Assembly (NCBI GenBank): GCA_964403525.1
Contig: CAYOGE010000015.1
Span: forward strand, 1-64,000
From: JAJTGZ01 sp964403525
GTDB taxonomy: Bacteria; Planctomycetota; Phycisphaerae; Phycisphaerales; UBA1924
DNA length: 64,000 nt
Direction: 5' to 3'
A model generated the notes under the pieces. That model was given only the letters and a program-made list of their open reading frames with translations. It did not search any database and had not been told where the DNA came from. Within the stretch, counting starts at the first letter, position 1, and each line of letters starts with the position of its first letter. The translations under genes and the position numbers were made by a program. Shown here one piece after another: positions 20,443-28,573 of the stretch.

Positions 20443-20760
20443 TCAGGCCTTTTCGATCTTGAGGTACTGCTCGCACGCCTTGAGGTCGGGAGCGATGCAG
20501 AAGTCAAACGGCATGGTCCAGGTTGCACCCTTGACAACGCGGACGATCTTGCCGCAGGTCTGACGCATGACCCAGTCGCGGTTGCCGCGGTTCTTGGTCT
20601 GCCAGTTCAACTGACGCTTGTGATAGGCCCGCGCAAGGCCCTTCTTGTTGACCGGATCGAGACGCATGAGGCGCTCAATGGTCTTTGACCGGCCGGCCGC
20701 GCGCGGCATGACGGTAACGGTGCACTTGACGTTCTGGCCGGCTTTGAGGGTGTCGATCAT
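20443..20760 (-). CDS. Small basic protein of unknown function
   Basis: 105 aa, rich in Lys and Arg, starting MIDTLKAGQNVKCTVTVMPRA. The frame runs to 21000, but the upstream part overlaps the divergent MEMO gene; the ATG at 20760 has GGAGAC five bases upstream. Two cysteines lie at residues 13 and about 71, with later ones around 90-98 (DFCIAPDLKACEQYLKI). The even run of short beta-like stretches and positive charge suggests a nucleic acid or ribosome-associated role, but I do not recognise the family. It is divergent from the MEMO-like gene and upstream of the lipoprotein. Confidence 0.7.
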   Translation of the reverse strand: MIDTLKAGQNVKCTVTVMPRAAGRSKTIERLMRLDPVNKKGLARAYHKRQLNWQTKNRGNRDWVMRQTCGKIVRVVKGATWTMPFDFCIAPDLKACEQYLKIEKA

Positions 20761-20934
20761 GAGTAGTCTCCGACGGCGCGGGGCTTGGTCGGCTCCGGGC
20801 AGGGCCAAGATAGTAGGCGAGCGCGCTGCAAAGGGCCAGTCGCCGGCCCGCTGGCGCGGGCCACAACAACCAATTTTGCTCCGCAATTCGGCCAAAGCAG
20901 GGCTTGCAACGGACCGACCACTATCATCCCCCCT

Positions 20935-22311
20935 ATGCCCCCACTCAACCCCGAGCAGACCCCACCGCCGCCGTTTGACCCCTCGGCGCCGCATCAGCAA
21001 AAACCCCGACTCCGCCCGATTCGGGGGTTTCCGGTGCCGGCACAGGGACCAAACGGCGAGCAGGTGAACATGCTGGGCCTCTCTGACGCCAGCCAGGTCT
21101 CAGACAAGATGTGCGTTGTGGTGCCGGCGGTGCAGGTGATCCTGCCCCTGATGGACGGAACCCGCGACCTGGACCAGATCGTCCAGCAGGTCGGCAAGGG
21201 GCTGACGCGACCGTTCGTGGAGCAGTTGGTGGCGCAGCTTGACGACGCGGGGATGATCGACGGTCCGACGTTCGATGCGATGATCGCCAAGATGCGGGCC
21301 GACTTTGACGCCTCACCGGTGCTTCCCCCCGCTTCGACCGCCGCGTTTATCGATGCCCTCGTGCACGACGGCATGCAGAACGACAAGCTCAGCAAGGAAG
21401 CGAGCGAAGACGAGAAGCAGGCCTACGGCGTCAAGCGCCTGCGCGAGACGATGGACGAGTTCGTGCGCGAGTCGCTCAAGAACGCCCAGGACCCCTCGCT
21501 CAACGAGCTGCCCAAGGCGATCATCGCTCCGCACCTTGATTACGGTCGCGGGTGGGTGAACTACGGCGCGATCTACGGGCGCCTCCGTGTCGTCGATCGT
21601 CCCGACCGCGTGATCATCCTGGGAACCAACCACTTCGGGCGTTCAACCGGCGTCTGCGGCTGCGACAAGGGGTACCAGACGCCGCTGGGCACGTGCGAAC
21701 TCGACACCGACGTGGCGCAGGGCCTGCGGGCCAGGCTCGGCGATGCGCTCTTTGAGCACCGCTTCGACCACGAGCGCGAGCACTCGGTTGAGCTCCAGGT
21801 GCCCTGGATCCAGCACGTCTTCGGGCCCGACGCCGAGGGGAGGTTCCCGAAGGTGTTCGGCGCGCTGGTCCACGATCCGGCGATCAAGAACGGCGAGAGC
21901 TACGACGGCAAGGGCGTCGCCCTCGAGCCGTTCGTGAAAGCGATGAAGGAAGTCATCGCGTCTCTGCCGGGCAAGACGCTGATCGTCGCGTCCGCCGATC
22001 TGTCGCACGTCGGCCCGGCGTTCGGTGACCAGCAGCCGCTGGCGGGTGAAGAGGCGCCGGCGACCGAGGCACGCAACACCGTCTTCAAGCACGACAACGA
22101 CCTGATCAACCACATCGCCAACAACCGCGTGAGCGACCTGCTGGCGGCGATGGCCTGGCAGCAGAACCCCACCCGCTGGTGCAGCACGGGGAACATCGTT
22201 GCAACGCTGATGATCACCGAGCCGAAGAACGTGAAGGTGCTCAACTACTCGGCCGCCCTCGACCAGCAGGGCACGACGATGGTGACGAGCATGGCCGCGG
22301 CCATGAGCTGA
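20935..22311 (+). CDS. MEMO-like protein (AmmeMemoRadiSam system protein B) with N-terminal domain
   Basis: 458 aa. The C-terminal 270 residues match the MEMO1 family: APHLDYGRGWVNYGAIYG, VIILGTNHFG, HEREHSVELQVPWI and IVASADLSHVGPAF, including the conserved histidines. The family resembles extradiol dioxygenases and often occurs with AMMECR1 and radical SAM proteins, neither of which is adjacent. Residues about 45-110 (VVVPAVQVILPLMDGTRDLDQIVQQ, then LVAQLDDAGMID) look like a PqqD-type winged-helix domain. The ATG at 20935 is chosen over the frame start at 20785 because the upstream residues are unlike protein and overlap the promoter of the divergent gene. Confidence 0.8.
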   Translation: MPPLNPEQTPPPPFDPSAPHQQKPRLRPIRGFPVPAQGPNGEQVNMLGLSDASQVSDKMCVVVPAVQVILPLMDGTRDLDQIVQQVGKGLTRPFVEQLVAQLDDAGMIDGPTFDAMIAKMRADFDASPVLPPASTAAFIDALVHDGMQNDKLSKEASEDEKQAYGVKRLRETMDEFVRESLKNAQDPSLNELPKAIIAPHLDYGRGWVNYGAIYGRLRVVDRPDRVIILGTNHFGRSTGVCGCDKGYQTPLGTCELDTDVAQGLRARLGDALFEHRFDHEREHSVELQVPWIQHVFGPDAEGRFPKVFGALVHDPAIKNGESYDGKGVALEPFVKAMKEVIASLPGKTLIVASADLSHVGPAFGDQQPLAGEEAPATEARNTVFKHDNDLINHIANNRVSDLLAAMAWQQNPTRWCSTGNIVATLMITEPKNVKVLNYSAALDQQGTTMVTSMAAAMS

Positions 22312-22318
22312 GAGGGAC

Positions 22319-22339
22319 GTGAGTCTCGAGACGTGAGTA
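22319..22339 (+). repeat. Degenerate heptamer repeats, GTGAGNN type (left arm)
   Basis: Three consecutive 7-base units GTGAGTC, TCGAGAC, GTGAGTA just after the MEMO stop. The inverted counterpart lies on the other side of the terminator at 22383-22421. Confidence 0.6.
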
Positions 22340-22347
22340 TGAAACAA

Positions 22348-22378
22348 AGACCCGCCATTGGCGGGTCTTCTTCTTTTT
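22348..22378 (+). terminator. Rho-independent terminator of MEMO-like gene
   Basis: AGACCCGCC-ATT-GGCGGGTCT forms a perfect 9-bp stem followed by TCTTCTTTTTC. It lies 36 bases after the MEMO-like stop. Confidence 0.85.
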
Positions 22379-22382
22379 CGAC

Positions 22383-22421
22383 TACTCAAGTCTCAAAGCT
22401 CGCGTCTCACGTCTCACTCAC
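22383..22421 (-). repeat. Degenerate heptamer repeats, GTGAGAC type (right arm)
   Basis: Read on the minus strand, five 7-base units follow each other: GTGAGAC, GTGAGAC, GCGAGCT, TTGAGAC, TTGAGTA. The array starts at the stop codon of the Ig-like gene. Confidence 0.65.
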
Positions 22422-22981
22422 GGGCACGCCGGGAAATCAAAGAAGAGCCCGATGAAGACGATGAAGTCGTTGTTGTCAAACTGGCCGTCGGGCAGGGGCT
22501 CGGCGCCGACGCTGCCGATATCGGCGCGGACGTCGCCCTCGAAGAACTGGCCGATGAACACGATGAAGTCGTCGTTGGTCAGGAGCCCGTCAGATCCGGG
22601 GATTGCGCCGGTTGAGGCGCGGTCGGGGGTGAGCACGGCCAGCCGATAGCGCGGCGTGGTAACGGTCCCGCACGCGCCGGTAATCACGCAGTCATACTGG
22701 CCGGCGTCAGAGAGAAACGTGGACGGGATGGTCCATGTCGGGCTGTCGGAGTTGGGGATCGGCACAACGCCGGGGAACGTGCGCGGGTAGCGCCGCCACT
22801 GGTAGTGCATGGGGCCGGTTCCATCGACCAGCACGCTCAGGGTGGAGGGTTGCTGCGGGCAACCGGCGAACGCCCGTTCAATCGGCGAGACCGTTGGCGG
22901 AACGCACGTGCCGCCACCGATGACGATTGCACCGGCCAACAGGACCGCCGCGGCCGGGAAAAGTGCGTATCGCGTGTCCAC
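22418..22981 (-). CDS. Exported Ig-like protein with dockerin-like C-terminal repeats
   Basis: About 187 aa. The GTG at 22981 has AGGAGAAG upstream; the longer frame to 23122 would run through an upstream terminator and is rejected. A signal peptide (residues about 1-27) is followed by an immunoglobulin-like domain (MHYQWRRYPR, TWTIPSTFLSDAGQYDCVITGACG, disulfide-type cysteines). The C-terminus has two EF-hand/dockerin-like repeats, GLLTNDDFIVFIGQFF and ADIGSVGAEPLPDG followed by DNNDFIVFIGLFF, a pattern common in planctomycete exported proteins. Role: probable surface or periplasmic binding protein. Confidence 0.7.
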   Translation of the reverse strand: MDTRYALFPAAAVLLAGAIVIGGGTCVPPTVSPIERAFAGCPQQPSTLSVLVDGTGPMHYQWRRYPRTFPGVVPIPNSDSPTWTIPSTFLSDAGQYDCVITGACGTVTTPRYRLAVLTPDRASTGAIPGSDGLLTNDDFIVFIGQFFEGDVRADIGSVGAEPLPDGQFDNNDFIVFIGLFFDFPACP

Positions 22982-23298
22982 GTCTCTTCTCCTCTCCCCG
23001 CTCCCCTTGCCTGCACGCCCCCCCATCAACCCATGCCCACAATGTACTGGCCGCTGGCGGTTCCGCAAGGCTGTCGCACGCAAAACGCAAAAAAACCCAG
23101 CGCCGAACACAATGTCCGGCACCGGGTCTCGTGGGGGTACTGAGTAGTGGCATCGGGCCTGGGCACCCGAACCGTCCTTTCGGACAGCAGTCGATACGGA
23201 GGGCTGCGGGGGGCGGTTTCCAGTTTTTCAAAAATCTCGCGAGCGGGTAAAACCCCCTACTCGGCTGGGTTGCACCCTCGCTGGTTGAGCCAGAAAGC
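22982..23298. other. Intergenic region with terminator
   Basis: No gene is supported. It holds the terminator of the uracil-DNA glycosylase gene (23089-23127) and the ribosome binding site of the Ig-like gene near 22985-22996. Nothing else stands out. Confidence 0.5.
23084..23127 (-). terminator. Rho-independent terminator after uracil-DNA glycosylase gene
   Basis: On the minus strand ACCCGGTGCCGgAC pairs imperfectly with GTtCGGCGCTGGGT, followed by a run of seven T. It ends the glycosylase/permease transcript and excludes the longer reading frame of the Ig-like gene. Confidence 0.75.
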
Positions 23299-24114
23299 CT
23301 ACTTCGCGACGGCGGATGGGGGCGTGCCTCCAAGCTTTTCCATCGCCTTTTTCAGGTCGGCCCAGACCATGTTGCGGTTTTCTGCGGTATAGGCGCGGAG
23401 CAGGTACGCGGGGTGGTAGGTGGGCATGACCGGGATCGCCAACCCTGGGAACCGCTTGGTGTCGGGGTGGGTGAATTCTGCCCAGTTGTTACGCAGTTTC
23501 CCCATCGGCATGTCGCTGCCGAGCACGACCTGGCTGGCGGGCAGGCCGAGCGTGACGATCACTTCCGGCATGATCGCGGCGATCTGGTCGAACAAGTAGG
23601 GCGCCGAGGCCGCGCGCTCTTCGTGGGTGGGCGTTGCGTTGTTGGGCGGGCGGACCTTGAGGACGTTTGCGATGTAGACGTCCTGGCGACGGAGCCCCAT
23701 GGCCTTGATCATGTTGTTGAGCAGAGCGCCCGCGCGTCCGACGAAGGGGCGGCCGGTGCGGTCTTCGTCCGCGCCCGGCGCTTCGCCGATGAACATCAGC
23801 CGCGCGCGGGGATCACCCTCGCCGAAGACGAGCTTGTTGAAGGAGTAGCCAAAGGCCTTGTGGGGCGCGTCGGCCAGGTAGCGCTCGCGCACCTTTTCGA
23901 GCGCCCGTTTCTGCGGGGAGTCGGGGTACTCTGCCGCGTCGGGGGCCGCGTCGGTCGGCGGGTTCTTGCGGGAGGCGTCGCCGGCGGACGTGCGTGCGAA
24001 CGCCGGAACCGCTTCGATGCCCAGGAGCGCAACACCCATTGCGTTCTGGCGGACGAGCGCGGCGGGGTCGGGCTGCGGGCGATGGGTCGTTGCCATTGTG
24101 GGTCTCGTTGTCAA
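23299..24114 (-). CDS. Family-4-like uracil-DNA glycosylase without cysteines
   Basis: 271 aa. Motif A is FIGEAPGADEDRTGRPFVGRAG and motif B is MPTYHPAYLLR, both typical of family 4 uracil-DNA glycosylases that remove uracil from DNA. Families 4 and 5 normally hold a 4Fe-4S cluster with four cysteines. This protein has no cysteine at all: the usual KCRPP is KVRPP, the later Cys in the ACxPYL block is replaced (AASAPYL), and the N-terminal CxxC is missing. The N-terminal 75 residues are Ala/Pro/Asp-rich. Its start overlaps the stop of the upstream AI-2E family gene by 4 bases. Confidence 0.85.
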   Translation of the reverse strand: MTTRPTMATTHRPQPDPAALVRQNAMGVALLGIEAVPAFARTSAGDASRKNPPTDAAPDAAEYPDSPQKRALEKVRERYLADAPHKAFGYSFNKLVFGEGDPRARLMFIGEAPGADEDRTGRPFVGRAGALLNNMIKAMGLRRQDVYIANVLKVRPPNNATPTHEERAASAPYLFDQIAAIMPEVIVTLGLPASQVVLGSDMPMGKLRNNWAEFTHPDTKRFPGLAIPVMPTYHPAYLLRAYTAENRNMVWADLKKAMEKLGGTPPSAVAK

Positions 24115-25487
24115 GCGGGCCTCTCGCCTTGTTCTGACGATACCGGGAGCGGGTCTCTTGCACGACCGTCAGCCCACGCCTTGATGCGCGGCCAGATGAC
24201 CTCGCGCAGGATGATCTTTACGCAGGCAGCGACGGGGATCGCCAGCAGCAGGCCGTAGAAGCCGGCGAGGATGCCCCCCGCGAGTGAGGCGAAGAGGATC
24301 GTGGGCACATCCATGCCCGTCTTGTCACCCTGGATCTTGGGCGTGAGGATGTAGTCGTCGAGCAACTGGCCGACGCCGTGGACGGCGATCGGCCCGGCAA
24401 GTGCCCACCACCAGGTGGCCTGCCATTCGCCAAGCGGGCCGCCCTCGCCGCCGACGCCAAGCCACAGCAGCGACATCGCCAGCAGCACGGCGAGCCACTG
24501 GGCATACGGGGCGAGCATAAGGACGCCAGCCAGCACGGCCATCAGCAGCGGAACCGGGACGCCGGCGAGCCAGTAGCCAAGGGCAAACCAGAGCATCATC
24601 AGCGCGCAGATCGTCAGCCGGCCACGGATGAACCCGGCGATGACCGCGTCCATCATGCTGAGCAGCTCGAGGGTGCGGTGCTTGCGTTTCTCGGGGATCA
24701 GGCTGTGCCAGAACGCGAGCACGCCGCCCCAGCCGGTGCAGAAGAAGTAGAAGAAGAAGGCCGTCAGAAAGAGGGTGAACCCCAGGTGCACGACCGAGCC
24801 GACGACGGAAGCGAGAAAGACCGCCACGCTTCCGCCGGTTGAGAGAACCTGCGTGCCGATCTGCTTGGCGTTGTCCTGCAGCCAGTCGGCACCCTGCTTG
24901 CCGAGCCGGTACATCGTGGCGCTGACGCGGTCGGGCGGTTCGGCATCGGCCGGCGCGTCGCCCCGTTCGACCGCCTGCAGCCGCTCGTGCTCGGCCTTGA
25001 GCTTGAGCAGGTGCTTGCGCAGGTCGGTCCAGGCGGGGCCGATCTTTGAGACACGTTCTTCCAGTTCGGGGTTGTCGGGTTTTTCAACCGACGCGACGGT
25101 CGCCTGAACGTTCACGGCCAGGGTCTGCGCGTACGAGGCGCCCTGCATGACGCCGTAGGTAATGCCGCCGGCGGCGGGCACCACGACGAGCCCGAAGGAG
25201 CCGAAGATGAGCAGCAGTGCAAACCCGCGCCGTGTGAACCACCCCTTCCGCGTCACGAGCTTGACGACCGGCTCGATCAGGTAGGCCAGCAGCATGGCCA
25301 GCAGGATGGGCACGGTGACGATGCTCAGTCGATAGCCGAGGTAGAGCACACCGAAGACCGCCACGATGACCAGGGCATCGCGGACCGGCTGGATCTCCCA
25401 AAGGTGGAGCGACCAGAGACCGGGAGTCTTGCCCGGCTCCTGGCTGCGCTTTGATGGTGGGCGTTCGGCGTCTGGCATAGAGGCCAA
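24111..25487 (-). CDS. AI-2E family transporter (PerM-like permease)
   Basis: About 458 aa. N-terminal helices (VRDALVIVAVFGVLYLGYRLS and PILLAMLLAYLIEPVVKLV) precede a long soluble segment (residues about 110-220). A block of helices follows with the family's signature regions AGFIRGRLTICALMMLWFALGYWLAGVPVPLL, GVGQLLDDYILTPKIQGDKTGMDVPTILFASLAGG and a C-terminal helix. Members export autoinducer-2 or sodium/protons, or have unknown substrate; none can be chosen from sequence. Coupled by 4-bp overlap to the glycosylase gene downstream. Confidence 0.85.
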   Translation of the reverse strand: MASMPDAERPPSKRSQEPGKTPGLWSLHLWEIQPVRDALVIVAVFGVLYLGYRLSIVTVPILLAMLLAYLIEPVVKLVTRKGWFTRRGFALLLIFGSFGLVVVPAAGGITYGVMQGASYAQTLAVNVQATVASVEKPDNPELEERVSKIGPAWTDLRKHLLKLKAEHERLQAVERGDAPADAEPPDRVSATMYRLGKQGADWLQDNAKQIGTQVLSTGGSVAVFLASVVGSVVHLGFTLFLTAFFFYFFCTGWGGVLAFWHSLIPEKRKHRTLELLSMMDAVIAGFIRGRLTICALMMLWFALGYWLAGVPVPLLMAVLAGVLMLAPYAQWLAVLLAMSLLWLGVGGEGGPLGEWQATWWWALAGPIAVHGVGQLLDDYILTPKIQGDKTGMDVPTILFASLAGGILAGFYGLLLAIPVAACVKIILREVIWPRIKAWADGRARDPLPVSSEQGERPA

Positions 25488-25564
25488 AGCCTATCCGAAA
25501 CCATCCCTTGACGCGTGAGCGTCAGGCGGGCGTGGGCCGGTTGTGCACGCGGGTGCGCTGAGTC

Positions 25565-26038
25565 TCAGCGCTTGGCGATTTCCGGCGCGAAGGCCTGCTC
25601 GAAGTCGTAGCGTTCGAGGAAGTCGTCGAACCGGTCCTGGTCGCTGCAGCGCATCTCGCCCCGGTCGATGAGGGAGTAGACCATCACGCCGAAGTCGCGC
25701 GTTGAGCGGATGCCCCAGCGGTGGAGCACCGTCAGCGCGAGCATGCCGTAGCGCTCGCGGGCCAGGTCGCGCAGGCCGTCGCAAAGCTGCTGCCCGGTGA
25801 TGTGCTGCCCGCCGCCGCGACGCGCCGCGGCCGGAGGCTGAGCGATCACCGCTTCTGCGGCGGAGACCACCGCACCGGCCGCTCGGGCGTTTGATACCCT
25901 CTGCACGGTGTGCGCGAGCCCGTCGCGGATGAAGTCAAACGCCGCCGGGGGGAATGACTTGGCCATCGCCCGGATCGCCTGCCAGTCGGGGGCGGCCGGG
26001 TTCGAGGGTGCGGGCTGGGCTGGGTGGCTGAGGCTCAC
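25565..26038 (-). CDS. Minf_1886-type conserved protein (TIGR04138-like)
   Basis: 157 aa. It matches the planctomycete/verrucomicrobial protein family of unknown function: AFDFIRDGLAHTV, HITGQQLCDGLRDLARERYGMLALTVLHRWGI, STRDFGVMVYSLID and DRFDDFLERYDFEQAF. The family's restricted distribution supports the taxonomic assignment of this window. It is on the same strand as, and just upstream of, the AI-2E family gene. Confidence 0.8.
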   Translation of the reverse strand: MSLSHPAQPAPSNPAAPDWQAIRAMAKSFPPAAFDFIRDGLAHTVQRVSNARAAGAVVSAAEAVIAQPPAAARRGGGQHITGQQLCDGLRDLARERYGMLALTVLHRWGIRSTRDFGVMVYSLIDRGEMRCSDQDRFDDFLERYDFEQAFAPEIAKR

Positions 26039-26047
26039 GCCAAGAGT

Positions 26048-26719
26048 CTATCGCATTGAACGCCCGCCGGGTGGAAAAGCCGGCTCAGAGCCTGGTTTCG
26101 GGGCGGGCGACTTACTGACGAAGGCCGAACCCTCGGCGCAGAATCGCAGATGCCGGCCGATCCAGCCGTCAGGCTCTGCCTTGGAGCCGAGCCCGATCCT
26201 TGGTGCCGCCGTTACCCGCGGGGAAGAGCCTGCGCGGCCGTTCCCCTGCTCGAACCAGAGCAACGGGCTCGTGAGCGTGTCGACCGCGTTGAGCGATGCA
26301 TCGATCGCGAGCGCGCTGCAGAGACGGGCAGGGCCGCGGCAGAGGTCACGATCGGCAACGCCCGCACCGCGCGCACGACGCATGAGGTCGAGGCCCTCAA
26401 GAGGTTCGAGTGCGCGCAGGAGCACCGCGGACGGATCGTTGATCGCCCGGCACGAGACGTTCATGCAAAAGTGCATGCCGTAGGTGAAGTAGACGTAGCT
26501 GAGGCCGGGCGGGCCGAACATCGGCTCGGTGCGCAGCGTGCGGCGGTTTCCGAACGCGTGGCTGGCGCGGTCGGCGGCGCCCATGTAGGCCTCGGTCTCC
26601 ACGATCCGGCCGGCGAGGCGCTCGCCGTCGATTGCGCGCACGAGCGTGCACCCCACCAGCGCACGGGCCACCTCGTCGGCTTCGCGGGCGAAGAAGTTGG
26701 CGGTGAGTCTTGAAGGCAT
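26048..26719 (-). CDS. 3-methyladenine DNA glycosylase (AAG/MPG family)
   Basis: About 223 aa, removing alkylated or deaminated purines in base excision repair. Characteristic blocks are LTANFFAREADEVARALVGCTLV, GRIVETEAYMGAADRASHAF, EPMFGPPGLSYVYFTYGMHFCMNV (active-site region), AVLLRALEP and DLCRGPARLCSALAID. The family's catalytic Glu is in VETEAY. Start chosen at MPSRLTANFF (26719); the frame extends nine codons upstream. It is on the same strand as the Minf_1886 gene. Confidence 0.88.
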   Translation of the reverse strand: MPSRLTANFFAREADEVARALVGCTLVRAIDGERLAGRIVETEAYMGAADRASHAFGNRRTLRTEPMFGPPGLSYVYFTYGMHFCMNVSCRAINDPSAVLLRALEPLEGLDLMRRARGAGVADRDLCRGPARLCSALAIDASLNAVDTLTSPLLWFEQGNGRAGSSPRVTAAPRIGLGSKAEPDGWIGRHLRFCAEGSAFVSKSPAPKPGSEPAFPPGGRSMR

Positions 26720-26764
26720 GCGTTCTGCAGTTCGGGCAGACCCCATCGCGCCGGCCGCGAGGCG

Positions 26765-28573
26765 TTACGCGTACGCGTGAAGGCCCGGCAGGAGCAGGTT
26801 CACGCCGAAGTAGCACCAGAGCATCGCGATGAAGCCCAGCACGCTCAGCCAGGCCGTCTTGAGGCCCTTGTTGCCCGCGCCGGCGACACGGATGTGCACG
26901 ACGACGAGGTAGACGATCCACGTCACCAGCGCCCACATCTCTTTCGGGTCAAAGCCCCACCACCGGCCCCAGGAGTGGTCGGCCCACCAGGCGCCCAGCA
27001 GGATGCCCACGCCCAGCACCCAGAACGCCAGCTGCAGGATCGTCATCTGCGCCTTATCGAGGTCGGCGAGCACCTTGTAGACGCCGACGGGCCTGGCGGG
27101 GTCGGTCGGTTCGCTCAGCGCAGCGGCGGAGAGGTCGATCGCGCTGCCACCGGGGACCGCCAGGGCCGCGGTGCGCGCGGTCCCCTTTGCCCGGCTCACG
27201 TAGTGCGTCGCCAGGTAAAAGAGGCTGACGATGAACCCGAGGGAGATCAGCCCGTAGCTCAGCAGCACGGTGGTGACGTGGTATTTCAGCAGCACGCTGG
27301 TGTTGAGGATCGCGGCCTCCCGGGCGATCGTTTTGCCCGGGATGCCCGTCTGTGTCGCGGCGATGAGTACCAGGAAGCCGACGCCCGCGGCGGCGGCGGC
27401 GAAGATCTTCTGCTTCTTGAAGATCATCAGGGCGAGCCCGACGAGGGCGGCGAAGAGACTGACGCCGGTCATGGACTCAAACTGGTTCTGGATGCTGTAA
27501 CGCTCGGCGATGTACGACCGGATGCCGAAGCCCGCGGCGTGCATGACAACCGCGGCGATCAGCAGCACCATGCCCGTGCGCGAGAGCCAGGCGCGGCCGG
27601 TGCCGAAGGCCAGCAGCAGGAAGAGCGTGGCGAAGCAGTAGAGCCACATGCCGTAGTCGAAGAAGTGGGCGCTGTTGTAGAGCGATTCGAGCGAGCGCCT
27701 GGTGGTCGGGTACATCTGCGGGTTGATCTGCGGCAGCGCCTGGGCGAGCTGGGCAATCGCGGCGTTGGCGGCGGCGGCGTCACCCTTGCGCCAGGCCTGA
27801 CCCAGGGCGCGGGCGGCGGCTGCGGCGGGCTGGTCGGGTTTGAGCTCGCTGAGGTGAAGCCAGGGCGCGTCGGCCGTGGGCGCGGGCACGAGCATGAGCG
27901 TCCGCGGGGCGGTGTAGAACTCCATCACCGACTCTTCCAGGTCGCCGATGGCGCGGCTCATTGGCTGGGAGATCTCGCCGGCGCCGAGCGAGCCGCGCTG
28001 GTCCATGACCATCTTGGGCGTGAGGCGCCCGAGCTTCATCCACGAGAGGATGATCTGCTTGTAGTCTTCGCCCGGTGCGACGGTGCGTTCGGTCCAGATG
28101 CGCTTGAGGATCTCCTCGCGGAGCGGGTGGTAGGGGACGCCGATGAGCGCCTTGTCCTCGTAGAAGGCCGGGTCGATGATGATGTCCAGGTACGTAAACA
28201 GCGGGTCGTAGCTGACGCGACGCCACCTGGTCTGCCCGTTGACCTGCTCGGGGACAACATCAAAGAACTTGCGGCGCGCGGCGATCGTCGAGACGACCTC
28301 GCCCGCAAGCGTGCCCATGATCTTGACGCGCCCGTTGTGGTAGACGGCGATGTCGCGCAGCGGCGCGAGGTCGACCGCTTCTGCGAAGGCCTGCTTGGAC
28401 GCCTGGCTCGCCTGCGAGGTCTTCTGAGCCTCGCCGAAGGGGTTGGCGGTGTTGACTGCGCGCAGGGCCTCGGCCTGCGGGTGGGCGTTGCCGGCGGGGG
28501 CCTGCTGGGCGGCGAGCGGTGCGGTCAGCAGCCCGAGGAGCACGGTCAGGGTCAGCAGGATTGGACGGGTCAT
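26765..28573 (-). CDS. CcsA-like cytochrome c biogenesis protein with long N-terminal domain
   Basis: About 602 aa. The C-terminal 270 residues are CcsA-like: helices with the WWD heme-handling motif WGRWWGFDPKEMWALVTWIVYLVVVH, a conserved His in LLKYHVTTVLLSYGLISLGF and a final His near LLPGLHAYA. CcsA with ResB forms the system II heme-export and cytochrome c synthetase. The N-terminal 330 residues follow a signal peptide and are mostly soluble; I do not recognise their fold. The ATG at 28573 overlaps the ResB stop (ATGA), so the pair is translationally coupled. Confidence 0.82.
   Translation of the reverse strand: MTRPILLTLTVLLGLLTAPLAAQQAPAGNAHPQAEALRAVNTANPFGEAQKTSQASQASKQAFAEAVDLAPLRDIAVYHNGRVKIMGTLAGEVVSTIAARRKFFDVVPEQVNGQTRWRRVSYDPLFTYLDIIIDPAFYEDKALIGVPYHPLREEILKRIWTERTVAPGEDYKQIILSWMKLGRLTPKMVMDQRGSLGAGEISQPMSRAIGDLEESVMEFYTAPRTLMLVPAPTADAPWLHLSELKPDQPAAAAARALGQAWRKGDAAAANAAIAQLAQALPQINPQMYPTTRRSLESLYNSAHFFDYGMWLYCFATLFLLLAFGTGRAWLSRTGMVLLIAAVVMHAAGFGIRSYIAERYSIQNQFESMTGVSLFAALVGLALMIFKKQKIFAAAAAGVGFLVLIAATQTGIPGKTIAREAAILNTSVLLKYHVTTVLLSYGLISLGFIVSLFYLATHYVSRAKGTARTAALAVPGGSAIDLSAAALSEPTDPARPVGVYKVLADLDKAQMTILQLAFWVLGVGILLGAWWADHSWGRWWGFDPKEMWALVTWIVYLVVVHIRVAGAGNKGLKTAWLSVLGFIAMLWCYFGVNLLLPGLHAYA

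Noticed and set aside
22982..23122. Longer start for the Ig-like protein
   Set aside because: The extra segment crosses a terminator with a T-run and lacks a signal peptide; a GTG with a strong ribosome binding site lies at 22981.
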